From Panonychus citri (Eukaryota > Arthropoda > Arachnida > Trombidiformes > Tetranychidae), in NCBI RefSeq assembly GCF_014898815.1, contig NW_026515468.1:992001-1056000 (forward strand): DNA of 64,000 bases, written 5' to 3'. The notes under the pieces were generated by a model. That model was not told where the DNA came from and did no database searches. It saw nothing but the letters and a program-made list of their open reading frames with translations. Each line of letters starts with the position of its first letter. Positions within the stretch are counted from its first letter, which is position 1. Of the stretch, positions 47,516 to 58,640 are shown piece by piece. Both the position numbers and the translations under genes were made by a program.

Positions 47516-50500
47516 TCAGAAGGTCCATGTTTCTGGTGGGAAATTATTAACATCCTTTTGCTCTAAAATCTCTTGTCCATTATATTCATAAGAAAATCGA
47601 ATTCTCATTCTTAATTTTAACTATAATCAGGAAGAGAAAAGGAAAAGACAATTAATTTGGTGAATAATTAAAGGAAAAAGGATTGATGATGAACAACTAA
47701 CCTTGTTTGGGTTTATAACTTGTAAAATTTGTTCCACTGAACCTGAATTATTGGCTGGAATCGTGGTGCTTGATGGTGGTAACAATTGTAATTGGGATGT
47801 CTGAAAAGTTAATTTAGAGAAATTAGTTGATTGTTAATGGGATCATTTGTGATACTTACTTTTGGACCTGCAGCTTGGAGTCGAAAATCTAACATTGGTT
47901 TATCGTAACTATTTTGAGCTTTAATCCGGATAATCAAAGTTTTTGGATCGGAATCATTTTTCTCAAAATCGAAAGTTAATTTTAATCCATTCGCATCATA
48001 AGCCACCAAACTTGGAATCTGTGGTGTAATTTGGGCTGCGCTGGTTACTATTGGTGTATCAAAGAATCAAATCCATCGAAAAGATTTGACTCAATGAGTG
48101 AATTATATTTTAGACTATTAGAATCATTGTTTTCGGATAAAGAGTTATTGGTGGTGTTAATTAGGGTTCCATTGCTACTTGAAGTGGGTTCAGAATTAAT
48201 TAATCCAAGGAGATCAACAATAGCACTATTATTGTTTGTTGTATTTTGCACTTGGTTTGTTGTGGGTGGGAAAGGTGATGGACTTGTCATATCTACGGTA
48301 CTAAGGAGATCCAAAAGAGCTGCACTTGAAGCGGTATTATCACTTTTGGCCTCTGAGGTTGAATTTGATCCAACTTTCGAAAGTGTTTCCAGTAAATCCT
48401 CTTCCCCTGTTTGCCCATTGGAAAGATTTTCTCGTTTCTCATCTCGAGATTTCATCGGAGGCATTTTCTCCAGTAAACTAAGGCGAAGTTGATTATGTTT
48501 GGTGAAGATGGTTGAAAATTCAACTGATCGCTGTTGTAATTCAACGTTCATGTGACAACCAAATGCATCGACTATTGATTTAATTTTAGGTGCACAATTT
48601 GGATAACGGGCACTGAGCTTAATCAAAGTGTTAATTGTATACTCTTTAGTAACGATTGACATTAAACTTGAAGCAGTAATTTCTTCACATGTAGCAACAA
48701 TCTCATCTGATTGAACATTTAATGGTTCAGATAAATCATCACCAGACCCTGGACAAACTTCATTCAGTAAATCAGCAAATTCACCAATTGTCCACATGGC
48801 AACTTGGACTAATGGCTGTTTAGATGGTAAATCGTCAGCAAGATGTTTCCAACACTGTTGAACGGCATAAGCATGAAGAGATGTGGTTTCCGAGATGAGT
48901 TGAATTAAATTACCTACAACATCATCACGAGTATAGTTACCAGACTGAAAATAGAAAAGAAAACAAATCGGTCCATTAATTGTTGTCAAAAAGTAAACAG
49001 AAAATCAATATTGCAAATTACCGTTTGTAAAACTTTCAACATGGTGTCAATGTGCCACTTGGGGCAAGGGGCATATTTATCAGCACAAATGCACAAATTT
49101 GATGAACACACAGATTTAAATTCAGGATCAGCCTTTTCAAGGAAAGATATTAATTCAGTTGTCATGGAACGAATATTATTGCCATTGATTAAAGCAAAAC
49201 ACAATTCCATTGATTTTTTACGAATGGAAACATCGGGATCTTTCAAACATTCAACGATTGTACTTCGATGCCTTTGGACGGCATTGTAATCAGCTTGGAC
49301 AGTTTTAAGTAACGTTGTCAATGCCACGTATCGAATGTTTTTGTCCGTATTCAACAAGAATCTACCCAAAATATTGATACCTAAAACTCGGAGGCCACTT
49401 TCTGACTTAATATCCATGATGGAAATTACTGTTTCATATAAAATTGCATTGCCTACATTTTTTGTGCTTTCGGTGTTGGTTGCAACCTATTGAAAGAGAT
49501 ATAAATATTTATTAGTATTGTTACAGTTATCAAATGACAGGTATCCAAGGGGATCAACAATTAATTACCTGAGCAAGGATATCGTTCATTGCTTCACTGG
49601 CCTCCGGGTCATTATGTCCAAGAAGACGTAATAATCTGAGGATTTTAACTTGAAGAAAAGGATCACTAACACCACAGACATCATGTTCCGGTGAATAACC
49701 AGCCATGATTAAATTTTTCAAAATTCGAACGAGATTTGGAACCATCTAATAAGATTTGAAAAAGAAAATGAGAAAACAAATATAATTAAAAAGATGACAA
49801 ATCACTTTACATGCAAACCAATTGGTAATTAGCGTTACTACCTCATGATACTTCAAATTTTTCCATAAGCAAAAGCAAAGAGTGAAAGCAAAAGCAATAT
49901 AACAATTTTATCAATAATTAGTGATGTTTAAAATTTAAGAGAAATTGTTTCAAATGATGCATGTTAATTGTTACCTTTTTGAAATAATTAAGTGTCTCTT
50001 GACTCCGTTCACACATCTCAATGATAAGGGTAACACCGGTTATTAAAACAGCTAAAAAGGAAAGAGACACAATTAGAAAATGTCTTTACAAGAATGAGAA
50101 CGGAAAATGACAATCTAACCATGATTCTTTTCGGTTAATAAAGTTCTTGATGCTGGAAGAAACATCTCCATGAAATCGGGTATTTTACGAATGATACGGG
50201 CAGCGCAAAGGGCGGCCTTCTTTTTGATATATGCATTTGATGATTTCATGAGGCGTTCGACTTCACCGGCAAGATCTCTGCTCATCTCTGGAGAGCAAAT
50301 TGTCCCTAAAGCACAAAGAGCCAATCCAACTACATATTGAATTTGACTGTTAAGGTCACTATTGAAAAAGAAAACATTAAATTATCGCTTATTAGTTATC
50401 ATAATGAGAGTATTTTGAGGATGATTGAAGGTTTTCAATGATTTATGTTAATCCGGCGATTTGTCCTCTTCGTTTGACAATCATTCGGCTTACTTCTTAA

Positions 50501-50930
50501 GGGAGTTGGTTATTAAAAGGTGAACATCTTGTCTTTCATCCAACAATAACATGGCTCCCAGATAACCAATTCTTTTATCAGTGAATCTTGGTGAGGCGAT
50601 TAACTTCAAACACTCCAGCTAAAAGATGAGAGAAAAGAAAGAGAAAGAAATATTAGTAATTATGGAAAAAGAAAATGGAAAATGGAAACTTGATCATTTG
50701 ATTGACATAAGAATACATGTAACACCAACCTGACCAAAATGAGCCGGATATCCAAGCATATGAATATATAATAATTTAGCTACATTTCTACATCGCCAAA
50801 CAGAATCTTCTTCCCTGAATGTAGATCTAATGTAAGCACATTCTTTTTGTATTACAGCTCTTTCCTCTGCTGCAGTTCTTGCGGCTCTTATTTGTCGGAT
50901 AAGATCTCGAAGGCGCATAGGAGAAGGCAT
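47516..50930 (-). CDS. AP1G1: AP-1 adaptor complex, gamma subunit
   Basis: Large subunit of the clathrin adaptor for trans-Golgi/endosome sorting. Nine coding exons: 50730-50930, 50494-50618, 50120-50358, 49975-50051, 49569-49745, 49022-49486, 47860-48944, 47702-47800, 47516-47620. Start MPSPMRLRDLIRQIRAARTA follows an acceptor at 50944. Trunk hallmarks: VAKLLYIHMLGYPAHFGQ, KRIGYLGAMLLLDERQDVHL, SGYSPEHDV-like AGYSPEHDVCGVSDP, EAMNDILAQVATNTE, NILGRFLLNTDKNIRYVAL. The hinge is Ser/Asn-rich with LLDLL clathrin-box-like motifs, and the gamma-ear is at the C-terminus (QLQLLPPSSTTIPAN, VNNFPPETW). About 857 aa. The frame slips by one missing base in the hinge near 48050-48070, just before the ear. 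All other exons and phases are clean, so an assembly indel is the simpler explanation. Confidence 0.93.
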
Positions 50931-51435
50931 ACCAGAAGTTAATCTGTAAGGTAAGAGAATAGAAAAAACAAACAAAAGAAAAATATTAGAGAGGAAAAAA
51001 GAGAGGAAGAAAGAGAGAAGAATATAAGAAATTAGGTGAGGTAAAATAAAGATAGAAACGAAAAGGATGACATGGCTGATGCTTTTTTTTTGTTGTTCTC
51101 TAGATAGAATAGAAAATTTGTTCCAAAAAGAAAAAGAAAACAATACTGTGACAAAGGTAGAAAGATGTTTATATCAAAGCTGTAGAGTGAAATTGATTGG
51201 GGAAATTAGTAAATTGAATGATAATGGAAAAGGAGTTAGATTATTTCAAGATGATGAGACTATAAGATAATCATCATGTTCAGATGTCTCATCTATCAAC
51301 TTACTTTGATAATATTGTGTTTTGTAGATCCATGGTTGATGGTGTCAAGTGGGTTCCTTATGAGATTGATGATGATGGTGGTGGTGGTGATGATGGTGAT
51401 GAACCTGATTGTATATTTACCTGAGAGGAAAAATA

Positions 51436-51485
<50 letters not shown>

Positions 51486-53154
51486 AAAAAACCACACACA
51501 CTTACATACACAGAGAAAAACTCACCCACACCTGAAGGTAGGAATAGAAAAGAGAAACGTAATTTAATCTAATTGTTTATTGTTTGCAGACAATTTAGTA
51601 ATCACTTTTCACTTGTTAAATTGTCCATTAACTATAGTTATTAATTAGATGAAAGAAAATGAGACAACTATGAGAAAAAGATCACAATTAATTGACTCTG
51701 AAAGGAACAACAGTTAAAAACACTCATCATCTTACAGAATCAAAGTGTAAACTCAAACTGAGAATAGAAAGAAAAATAGAAAGAGTCTCTTTTAACTCTC
51801 TTTCTTTTTCTCTTTCTTTCTCTCAGCCGATTATAAATATCACCTTTTTCAAATGAATTACAATTTTCTTCTTACAATTGATACTGATCAGTTTTCTCTT
51901 TCAAATTACAATTACTTTCACAATCTATTCCTTTATCAAGATTAGCTAATTGGAAAATGATTAAACATCAATAATTAATTATCTCCATTGGGGTTAATCC
52001 ATTGGAGGAAAGTCAATCAAAGGTAGATTTTCAGAGAAATTCTTAATTTTCAGTCAGATTTTTAACTATCGAGATACTCAGTGACAATTTAATTGGTAAT
52101 CGAGTGAAAAAAACCTTCATCAATTGATTACAATTAATTTTATTACCAATTAATCAAATTATCAAATCGTTTAAATTTTAGTTTCGCTTGCAGTTTGGTG
52201 GCTCCATCTATCGGTATATTTTCACACTAATTTGAGGAAAAAGTTTTTTCAAAAAGTTCAATTCAACAATTAAGTTGATTGTTTATTGGATCTTTTTTTT
52301 TTTGATAAAATATCATCAGCCACAATCAATGGAAATGATATAAATGTCATTCAAAGATTTTAGTTAATTAATAGGGATGAAGAGAAGAGATTTTTCTTCT
52401 TAATTATTGGTAATTGTAGCTCTTAATCAGGGCAATTTGATTAATTGTGATTAAGAAAAAATTGGCCAAATAAAGATTATTACAACTATACAGACAAGAA
52501 GATTAATATTAAATATATAAAAGAGAGAGAAATTTAAAAATAGAATCAACAATTAGATGTTAGTGATGATCTTTAAAATAAATCCTCTTAATTGTTAATT
52601 CTATCATTAAGATGAAAAAATGAATTTATTGGTAATAAATATAATCTAAATTAACAATATAATTATACATTTATTTATTTAAGTTAATCATCAATAATTA
52701 ACTAATCACACCGAGATAACAATAATGTCAAACAAGTTTGATAATTAAAATGAGAAATCAAAGCAAATCTGAAAAACGAAAAAAAAAACTTTTTTGATTA
52801 TCTCTGAATCTCTTGAAATTGACTAATTAAACCTAATGGAAAGTGAATTAACAAATTAACAGTCTAAATAGGATTTTGTTTGCATGTTAAATTGTCCAAG
52901 ATTTATATTAGCTAACTAATCATTAATTGTGTGGTTTTCTTAAGTTAATAAGATTCGTTGACCTAATTGTCCAACTTAACACGAAAAACAAAACAAAATG
53001 ATAAAGTTTGTTTTTCTCAACTAATGTTGACAATCTTGATTATTGTTGATTAACATGATTACTATTAAGTAGCCTCAGTTTAAACAGATGAAAAAGAAAC
53101 CAAATTAAATTAAATTAAATTGGCCTAACAACCATGAAGAGGGTGGATTGATGA
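50931..53154. other. AP1G1 leader/promoter region and spacer
   Basis: The first coding exon of AP1G1 begins at 50943 in 5' UTR, and minus-strand donor-like sites occur near 51420 and 51530. The rest is AT-rich with no supported ORF. Confidence 0.5.
51439..51484. repeat. (AG)23 microsatellite upstream of AP1G1
   Basis: Uninterrupted AG run about 500 bp upstream of the AP1G1 start codon. Confidence 0.95.
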
Positions 53155-53718
53155 TAAGGGTTAAGCAGTCATTGACTGCTTGCTTTCCTCTTTAATTAAC
53201 TAATCAAGAAAGAGAATCAAAATTGATTGTTATTTCCTTTTCTATTCAAATCTCAATCCTCATTTGATAAGACAAATTAATCTTTTACCTCATTGGTTAA
53301 TACATTTAAATTTCCTCGCTGTTAGAAAGAGAATAGAATATATAAACAATTCTTTTCTTTCTCGCCAGTTAGTAACTGGATCAAATTATGTTACTCTCTC
53401 CATTATTATCCTTAATTGGCTTAATTACTCAAATTACTTCTTCCGTATTTCAGTTTAATTACTTTTCTATTGTTCTTCATTTATCTATCTACCTCAAAAC
53501 GACAATTAAAATCTATATAATTCAAGTTCTAAGTTGTGTGTATTCAACGTGTATGTGTAAATAGAAGTCAATTGACTTCTGCTTTACATAGAGATTTATC
53601 CCCGAACTCGGTATATAAATTTAAACGAAGGTGGTTAATTAATCTACGGATTGATTTAATTACTCTCGGTTGTTAAGTTAAGCTGTGTCTTCATCCCCTC
53701 ATAGCGATAACCTTAACA
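53155..53718 (+). repeat. Gypsy-family LTR, copy L1
   Basis: About 564 bp, ending CCTTAACA. Matches the reverse complement of 60722-61300 and 56305-56817. It carries three of the family palindromes (53163, 53365, 53563). The exact left end is uncertain because flanks diverge near AAGGGTTA. Confidence 0.85.
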
Positions 53719-53720
53719 AA

Positions 53721-53733
53721 TGGTGGAGATTCC
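53721..53733 (+). other. Primer-binding site of element A
   Basis: TGGTGGAGATTCC two bases after the LTR, beginning with the TGG expected for pairing with a tRNA CCA end. I did not identify the tRNA. The same site in minus orientation is at 60707-60719. Confidence 0.65.
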
Positions 53734-54018
53734 TTGTTCCTCCATATATACAAGAATACAGATACTTAAGCTTAGTGTTTTCTAAAGATTGTGCCTGTTC
53801 AAGTCACTGACTTGTAACCTCCTCACCTTGTTCCAAATTTACGCCGTTTCTGCTCAATAAGTACAACACCTAAGTGACCTCATCCAATTTACACTCATCG
53901 ATTCTACTGCGTCATCAAGTTAACCTTGTTCACCCTTGAAGTCAATTGACTTCAATATCATCACTATCAACACAATTAACTCTTCATCATCCGAAATATC
54001 GTCTTATTATTCATTGAT

Positions 54019-55440
54019 ATGGAAGATCAACCAAATAAAGCTACAGTTGACCCAAAGAACCCCCACAGTCATCACCATTGGGGAATTCAACAGTGTGGAC
54101 GCTAACAAAGTCATATTCTAAACGAGGGGAATCAAAATATCCCAAATGGACCTTATTTTACACGAAAATTTAATGAGGCCTTGCAGACAATGATGGTGTT
54201 TTATGGCGATTATGATGATCCTCGTAAGTCTCTAAATAAGAAATTTGATTTTGCTTGGTTTGAATGTCCAGAAAGAATGAAAATCCTACGAAATAATGGA
54301 ATGACAGATCCAGCAATTAGAAAACTATTAGATATGGGTTTCTTTGAATCCGAAAATAAGTCATTGACTTATGAAGATTTAAAAAGAGCTAAATTAGCTG
54401 AAGCGCAAATCAAGATCTTTCTCAGAACATTCGATCAAGAATATAAGCTCACCAGAAGTCAATCTGACTTCTTTTGATGATATAGATGAGCCTTTAATTC
54501 CCAATCACAATACATACCAACTTAATCAATCAGTTACAGACAATCAAGGTTACATGAATCAATCCTTTGTAGGGAATCAACAAACAACGCAGAATAATCA
54601 AACACTGATAAATTTTACAAATCAGAATCAATACCATAATCAGAATCGATTAAGTAGAACATTAGATTATGACCTTAACTGGTTCAAAATCTATCATCGC
54701 TACGAAGAAAGTACAAATTTACACGAATGGAAGTTTGGTCTTAGTCTTCGAATAATCAATTTCCTGATAAGATAAAAATCAAAATTTTGAATTTAAATCA
54801 CCTATATATGTTTAATGAGATTGAGTCCATACTAAGAATGAACCTCAACAGAATTTAGACATTTATGTAACCGCTTAAGAGAAATGTACATGGAAATCAT
54901 GAAATTCAGTAGCAGGAAACACATTAATTTTCACAAATTCAAAAAGGTGACTCCTTAACACCATGTCCTTAGAAAAGCAGCTGAAATGAAAGTCAGTGGA
55001 CTTTCAGAGATAGAATAGTTCAATTCATCCTTCACTCATTACCTTTCGAACTTCAGAAAAGCTCGTTAAAGGAAGAGGAATTCAAACCTTAGATGAGATT
55101 AAGACAAAACTATCCAATTATAATCTTAGGGATCCAGCAATGCCCCAAATCAAGGACAAACACAATCAAACCAAGCAAATCAGTCAGGTTTTAAAAGTAA
55201 CTCACACAATCACACACTTCAAATGAACCATAAACACAATCAGTCTCAAGGACCCAATGATCAACACCACAAGATCAATGTTCACAAAACAATGAACAAA
55301 CGCCTCAACCTCAAGGTAACCCACAACAAAGAAAGAAGTCAAATGTGACTTCTGTGGAAAAGGTCACACTATCAAAGACTGTTGGTCGAAAAGAAGATCG
55401 ATGCAGAGAACAATCAGACAATTAACATATCAACTGAAAT
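54019..55440 (+). pseudogene. gag: Gag of element A, frame-broken
   Basis: Begins MEDQPNKATVDPKNP. Recognisable blocks: FYGDYDDPRKSLNKKFDFAW, ENKSLTYEDLKRAKLAEAQI, LDYDLNWFKIYHRYEESTNL (capsid-like), Asn/Gln-rich linkers, and a zinc knuckle near 55343-55382 that has lost one residue relative to the copy in element B. The blocks fall in different frames, so this copy cannot be translated as one protein. Confidence 0.75.
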
Positions 55441-55489
55441 TAGAAAGATGAGACAGATCCTATTATTTACGTACAAGTTTGGGATCGCG

Positions 55490-56304
55490 ATCAACCAATT
55501 AGAATCAGATCTTGGTAGATTCCGACTGGATCATCGCTTATTCGCTCGAGCTCGCTGAAAACTTGACTACAAATTTACAGATCACGTCACGAATTCAGAG
55601 GATTTGATAAAAGAGATACACCAATAAAAGCGATTGAGTCTCACAAATCTTCATCAAGTATTATCCCAAATAGCAATAAGAATTTTATATTTGAGAAGAA
55701 TTATCATCTAATTCTTGGACAGAATTTCTTACACGAAGGAATATCTCAATCACCGGGAATCAAGTTACAAAAATTTCCAGATTAACAGATTCGGTGAAAA
55801 GCCCAGTTTTGAGAAGACCAACGAAGTGTTATATCTTTACTAAACTTTTTCCGTCAATTTATGGACCTCAATGATCAGAACTAAAAAAAAGTTACCGATT
55901 AGTAGTTTACCTGAAGTGGTAGTTTCTAGTGAATGGCCTAAGAGTCAAGAGCCAACATCAACTACGAAACAGTCATTGACTGTTGAAGAGAAAATACTAC
56001 AGAATCGACAACGAGAAGAAAAGGAAAAAGAAACAACAAAACGAGCAAAAAGTGTAGAAGAAGAAATTAATCGATTAGCAATGACAGTTAATCATGCAAG
56101 AAGTGGAATATTGTTATCATATCAAAAGAGAAAACTGGATCAACGAAAAGACGATTTTCCACCTCAAGTCAATGACTTGAATGATATCCTCATGAAAACG
56201 ATTTCAAAGGACTTGAATCAACAAGAAAAACAACAAATGATTGAATTCATTAACAAATATAAATCAGTGTTCTCAACCCACAAATATGATCTGAAAATTT
56301 CATT
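55490..56304 (+). pseudogene. pol: Protease and pre-RT segment of element A, truncated
   Basis: The protease Asp-Ser-Gly region lies near 55515 but is damaged. Later come LGQNF-type residues (about 55716) and an open frame 55871-56344 rich in Lys/Glu (EEKILQNRQREEKEKE). That frame ends FSTHKYDLKIS, where an RT domain would begin, and then runs into the inverted LTR. Confidence 0.7.
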
Positions 56305-56817
56305 TGTTAAGGTTATCGCTATGAGGGATGAAGACACAGCTTAACTTAATAAACTCGAGAGTAATTAAATCAATCCGTAGATTAATTAACCACCTTCGTT
56401 TAAATTTATATACCGAGTTCAGATAAATTTATGTAAAGCAGAAGTCAATTGACTTCTATTTATACACGTTGAATACACACAACTTAGAACTTGAATTATA
56501 TAGATTTTAATTGTCGTTTTGAGGTAGATAGATAAATGAAGAACAATAGAAAAGTAATTAAACTGAAATACGGAAGAAGTAATTTGAGTAATTAAGCCAA
56601 TTAAGGATAATAATGGAGAGAGTAACATAAAGAATTTGATCCATTACTAACTGGCGAGAAAAAATTGTTTATATATTCTATTCTCTTTCCTAACAGAGGA
56701 AATTTAAATGTATTAACCAATGAGGTAAAAGATTAATTTGTCTTATCAAATGAGGATTGAGATTTTGAATAGAAAAGGAAAGTAACTTAATCAATTTTGA
56801 TTCTCTTTCTTGATTAG
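56305..56817 (-). repeat. Gypsy-family LTR, copy L2 (3' LTR of element B)
   Basis: Reverse complement of L1. Its outer end TGTTAAGG joins the interrupted element A. The other end lacks the first part of the LTR and is fused at a TTAG to ORF3 sequence. Confidence 0.85.
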
Positions 56818-57519
56818 TAGCATCTTTGATAATCGGTTCAGGGTCAAAGATTTTAAAACTTTCTCTCAATCTTCTTGAATCAATTCAGGTCTTTGGGTCA
56901 ATGGTGACGAGAGATGAGTGGTGATTCTAGCACAATCATAAGTGATTCTATTTTGATAATCGATCAGGTTTGAGAAAATTTCACCAACATAAGAATCTTC
57001 AAGTTGAAGTCATTTGACTTCATTTTGCACCAATTTCTCATATGTGTTAGGCTAAATCGTAGGTTCCAGAAAATATACATTGATCGTAAATGCATCTTAC
57101 TTTGTATCCATAGAAATTTCCAATGTTTACATCGTTGACTAAGATGCTTGTGCCTCAACTGAGAGTAAGGCACGTAAATTGGTGACCATTCAAGTCAATG
57201 ACTTGATCTTCAGACTTTCGGTTTCTCTCGATTTGGAACAGCGTTACCAAGAGATGTGAACATTGCAATAAATACTGTTGCAAGACCCACATGATAATGG
57301 TTCTCGAGCAACGTGAGCACAAATTACACAAATCCTTTGGTCTTGGTTCATCTGATGATTGAGAGACGACGAAACCTGGTTCTGGTTTAACACGAGAAAG
57401 GGCGGTTTCTAATTGTTCATCTGAATAATTTGATTTTGTTGAAACCTTTTCCTTTAGATATTCACGGTAATCGGTCTGAAATTGTCTTTATCTCTTTAGG
57501 TAACACGATATTGTGACAT
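56818..57519 (-). pseudogene. Truncated ORF3 of element B
   Basis: ATG 57519, near-identical to the first part of the ORF3 at 61323-63665. It keeps the Cys-rich region and then stops at the LTR fusion. The junction shows similar sequences on both sides (TCTCTTTCTT...TTAG), suggesting a microhomology deletion that removed the exonuclease part. Confidence 0.75.
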
Positions 57520-58036
57520 CTTAAGTTAGTAACTTAACTGTTTGGTGTGCAAATGGTTCACTTTGTTGATTAATTAGAAGTCAATTGACTTCTAACACAG
57601 ATCTGATTTTCACCGATTGTTTCACTTTACAGGAAGTACTTAATTTGATTTGAACAATTGAATTGATGAACTTAAAAGGTAAATTGTAAATTGAACACAG
57701 AAAATAAGAAATTAATTTGGTGAGGAAGTTGAACACTTAAGTAGTCAAAGGATATGAGAACAATGATGATTTCCTTTGGCTATTTATATGATTAGTTTAA
57801 AGCTTAGCCGTGGCTTGAAATCAATTTTTAATTAACATAAGCCGATAAGATGATCTCTTTTATTTGATCTGGCTAATTGGTTTTGTCTTCCCACGATGTT
57901 CATAAAGATGGTTAAAGATGACCAATTCATGCAAGTCACTTGCCTTGTTTGTCTTGAAGGTAATTAAAATTGATGATTTTAATTTGATGAGAAATGTAAA
58001 GATGATTATTTAAAGATGATTTTCACAGGTCACTTA
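57520..58036 (-). other. Integrase-ORF3 spacer of element B
   Basis: Matches 63666-64000 in element C. Holds three family palindromes, one of them (57521-57537) directly upstream of the ORF3 start codon. Confidence 0.7.
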
Positions 58037-58640
58037 TTATTTGGAAAAACTTAGCATTTCTTTCTTCTTTTCCTTTGTTTTGAGCGAAAAGTCAGTTGAC
58101 TTGGTGCTAAGGGAAATTAATTCATTCTGGTCAATTTCTTCCTCCGATTGATTTTTTCCTGAGATCTTTTTGATGTCAATGAAATTCGCTTTTTCAATTC
58201 GACAACTCCTTAGATTGAACATTTTTACGGCTGCATCATAAACTTCCAAGATTACGTATCTACCGAGAAAATTAGGTGTCAATTTTCCTAACTTAGGGTC
58301 AGTCATATGAGTTTTCTTTGCGACAACATCTCCAATTTTGTATTTTATCTCTTTGATTGGTTCGTTTTCCAATCTTTTCTCCTGAAAGTTAATTAACTTT
58401 CTTCGAACTTTTTCTCTCTTTTCCACTATATCGGTATTATCAGCGTTAGATTCGATTTGTAATTTGTTTAGTAATGGATTATTCGGCTGATTATTAAATA
58501 GTAATTCATGTGGAGAGAATCCCAAATGTTCAGATGGGGTAGAATTGTAGCTGATGATAATTTCTCTAATCTTTTGGTCCCACTCTGTTCTCTGTTTCAC
58601 CGAATCTGTTAATCTGGAAATTTTTTGTAACTTGATTCCC
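58037..58640 (-). pseudogene. pol: Integrase C-terminal part of element B, after an internal deletion
   Basis: The frame runs from protease-side sequence (SPGIKLQKISRLTDSVK) straight into the end of a gypsy-type integrase (EWDQKIREIIISYNSTPSEH, LGFSPHELLF, YKIGDVVAKKTHM, KLGKLTPNFLGRYVILEVYD). RT, RNase H and the integrase core are missing. The stop is at 58037 and the tail is acidic then Lys-rich. Confidence 0.8.

Larger units (their letters stand above)
53155..56304 (+). mobile_element. Gypsy-type retrotransposon, element A (5' part, interrupted)
   Basis: Layout left to right: LTR, primer site, leader, gag (ATG 54019), zinc knuckle, protease, and the segment before RT, then an abrupt switch at 56305 into an inverted LTR of the same family. 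The remaining RT-RNase H-integrase part of A is not in this window and may resume right of it. Internal sequence matches element B (58.6-60.7 kb) in inverted orientation. Reading frames carry many 1-3 base losses. Confidence 0.85.

Noticed and set aside
48031..48492. 153-codon plus-strand frame opposite AP1G1
   Set aside because: Antisense shadow of the Ser/Asn-rich hinge. The minus strand carries clear adaptin sequence.
53264..53458. Short ORFs in the LTRs at 53264-53458 (plus) and 56419-56628 (minus)
   Set aside because: Not genes. They are two reads of the same gypsy LTR in opposite orientations, and L3 does not keep an equivalent frame.
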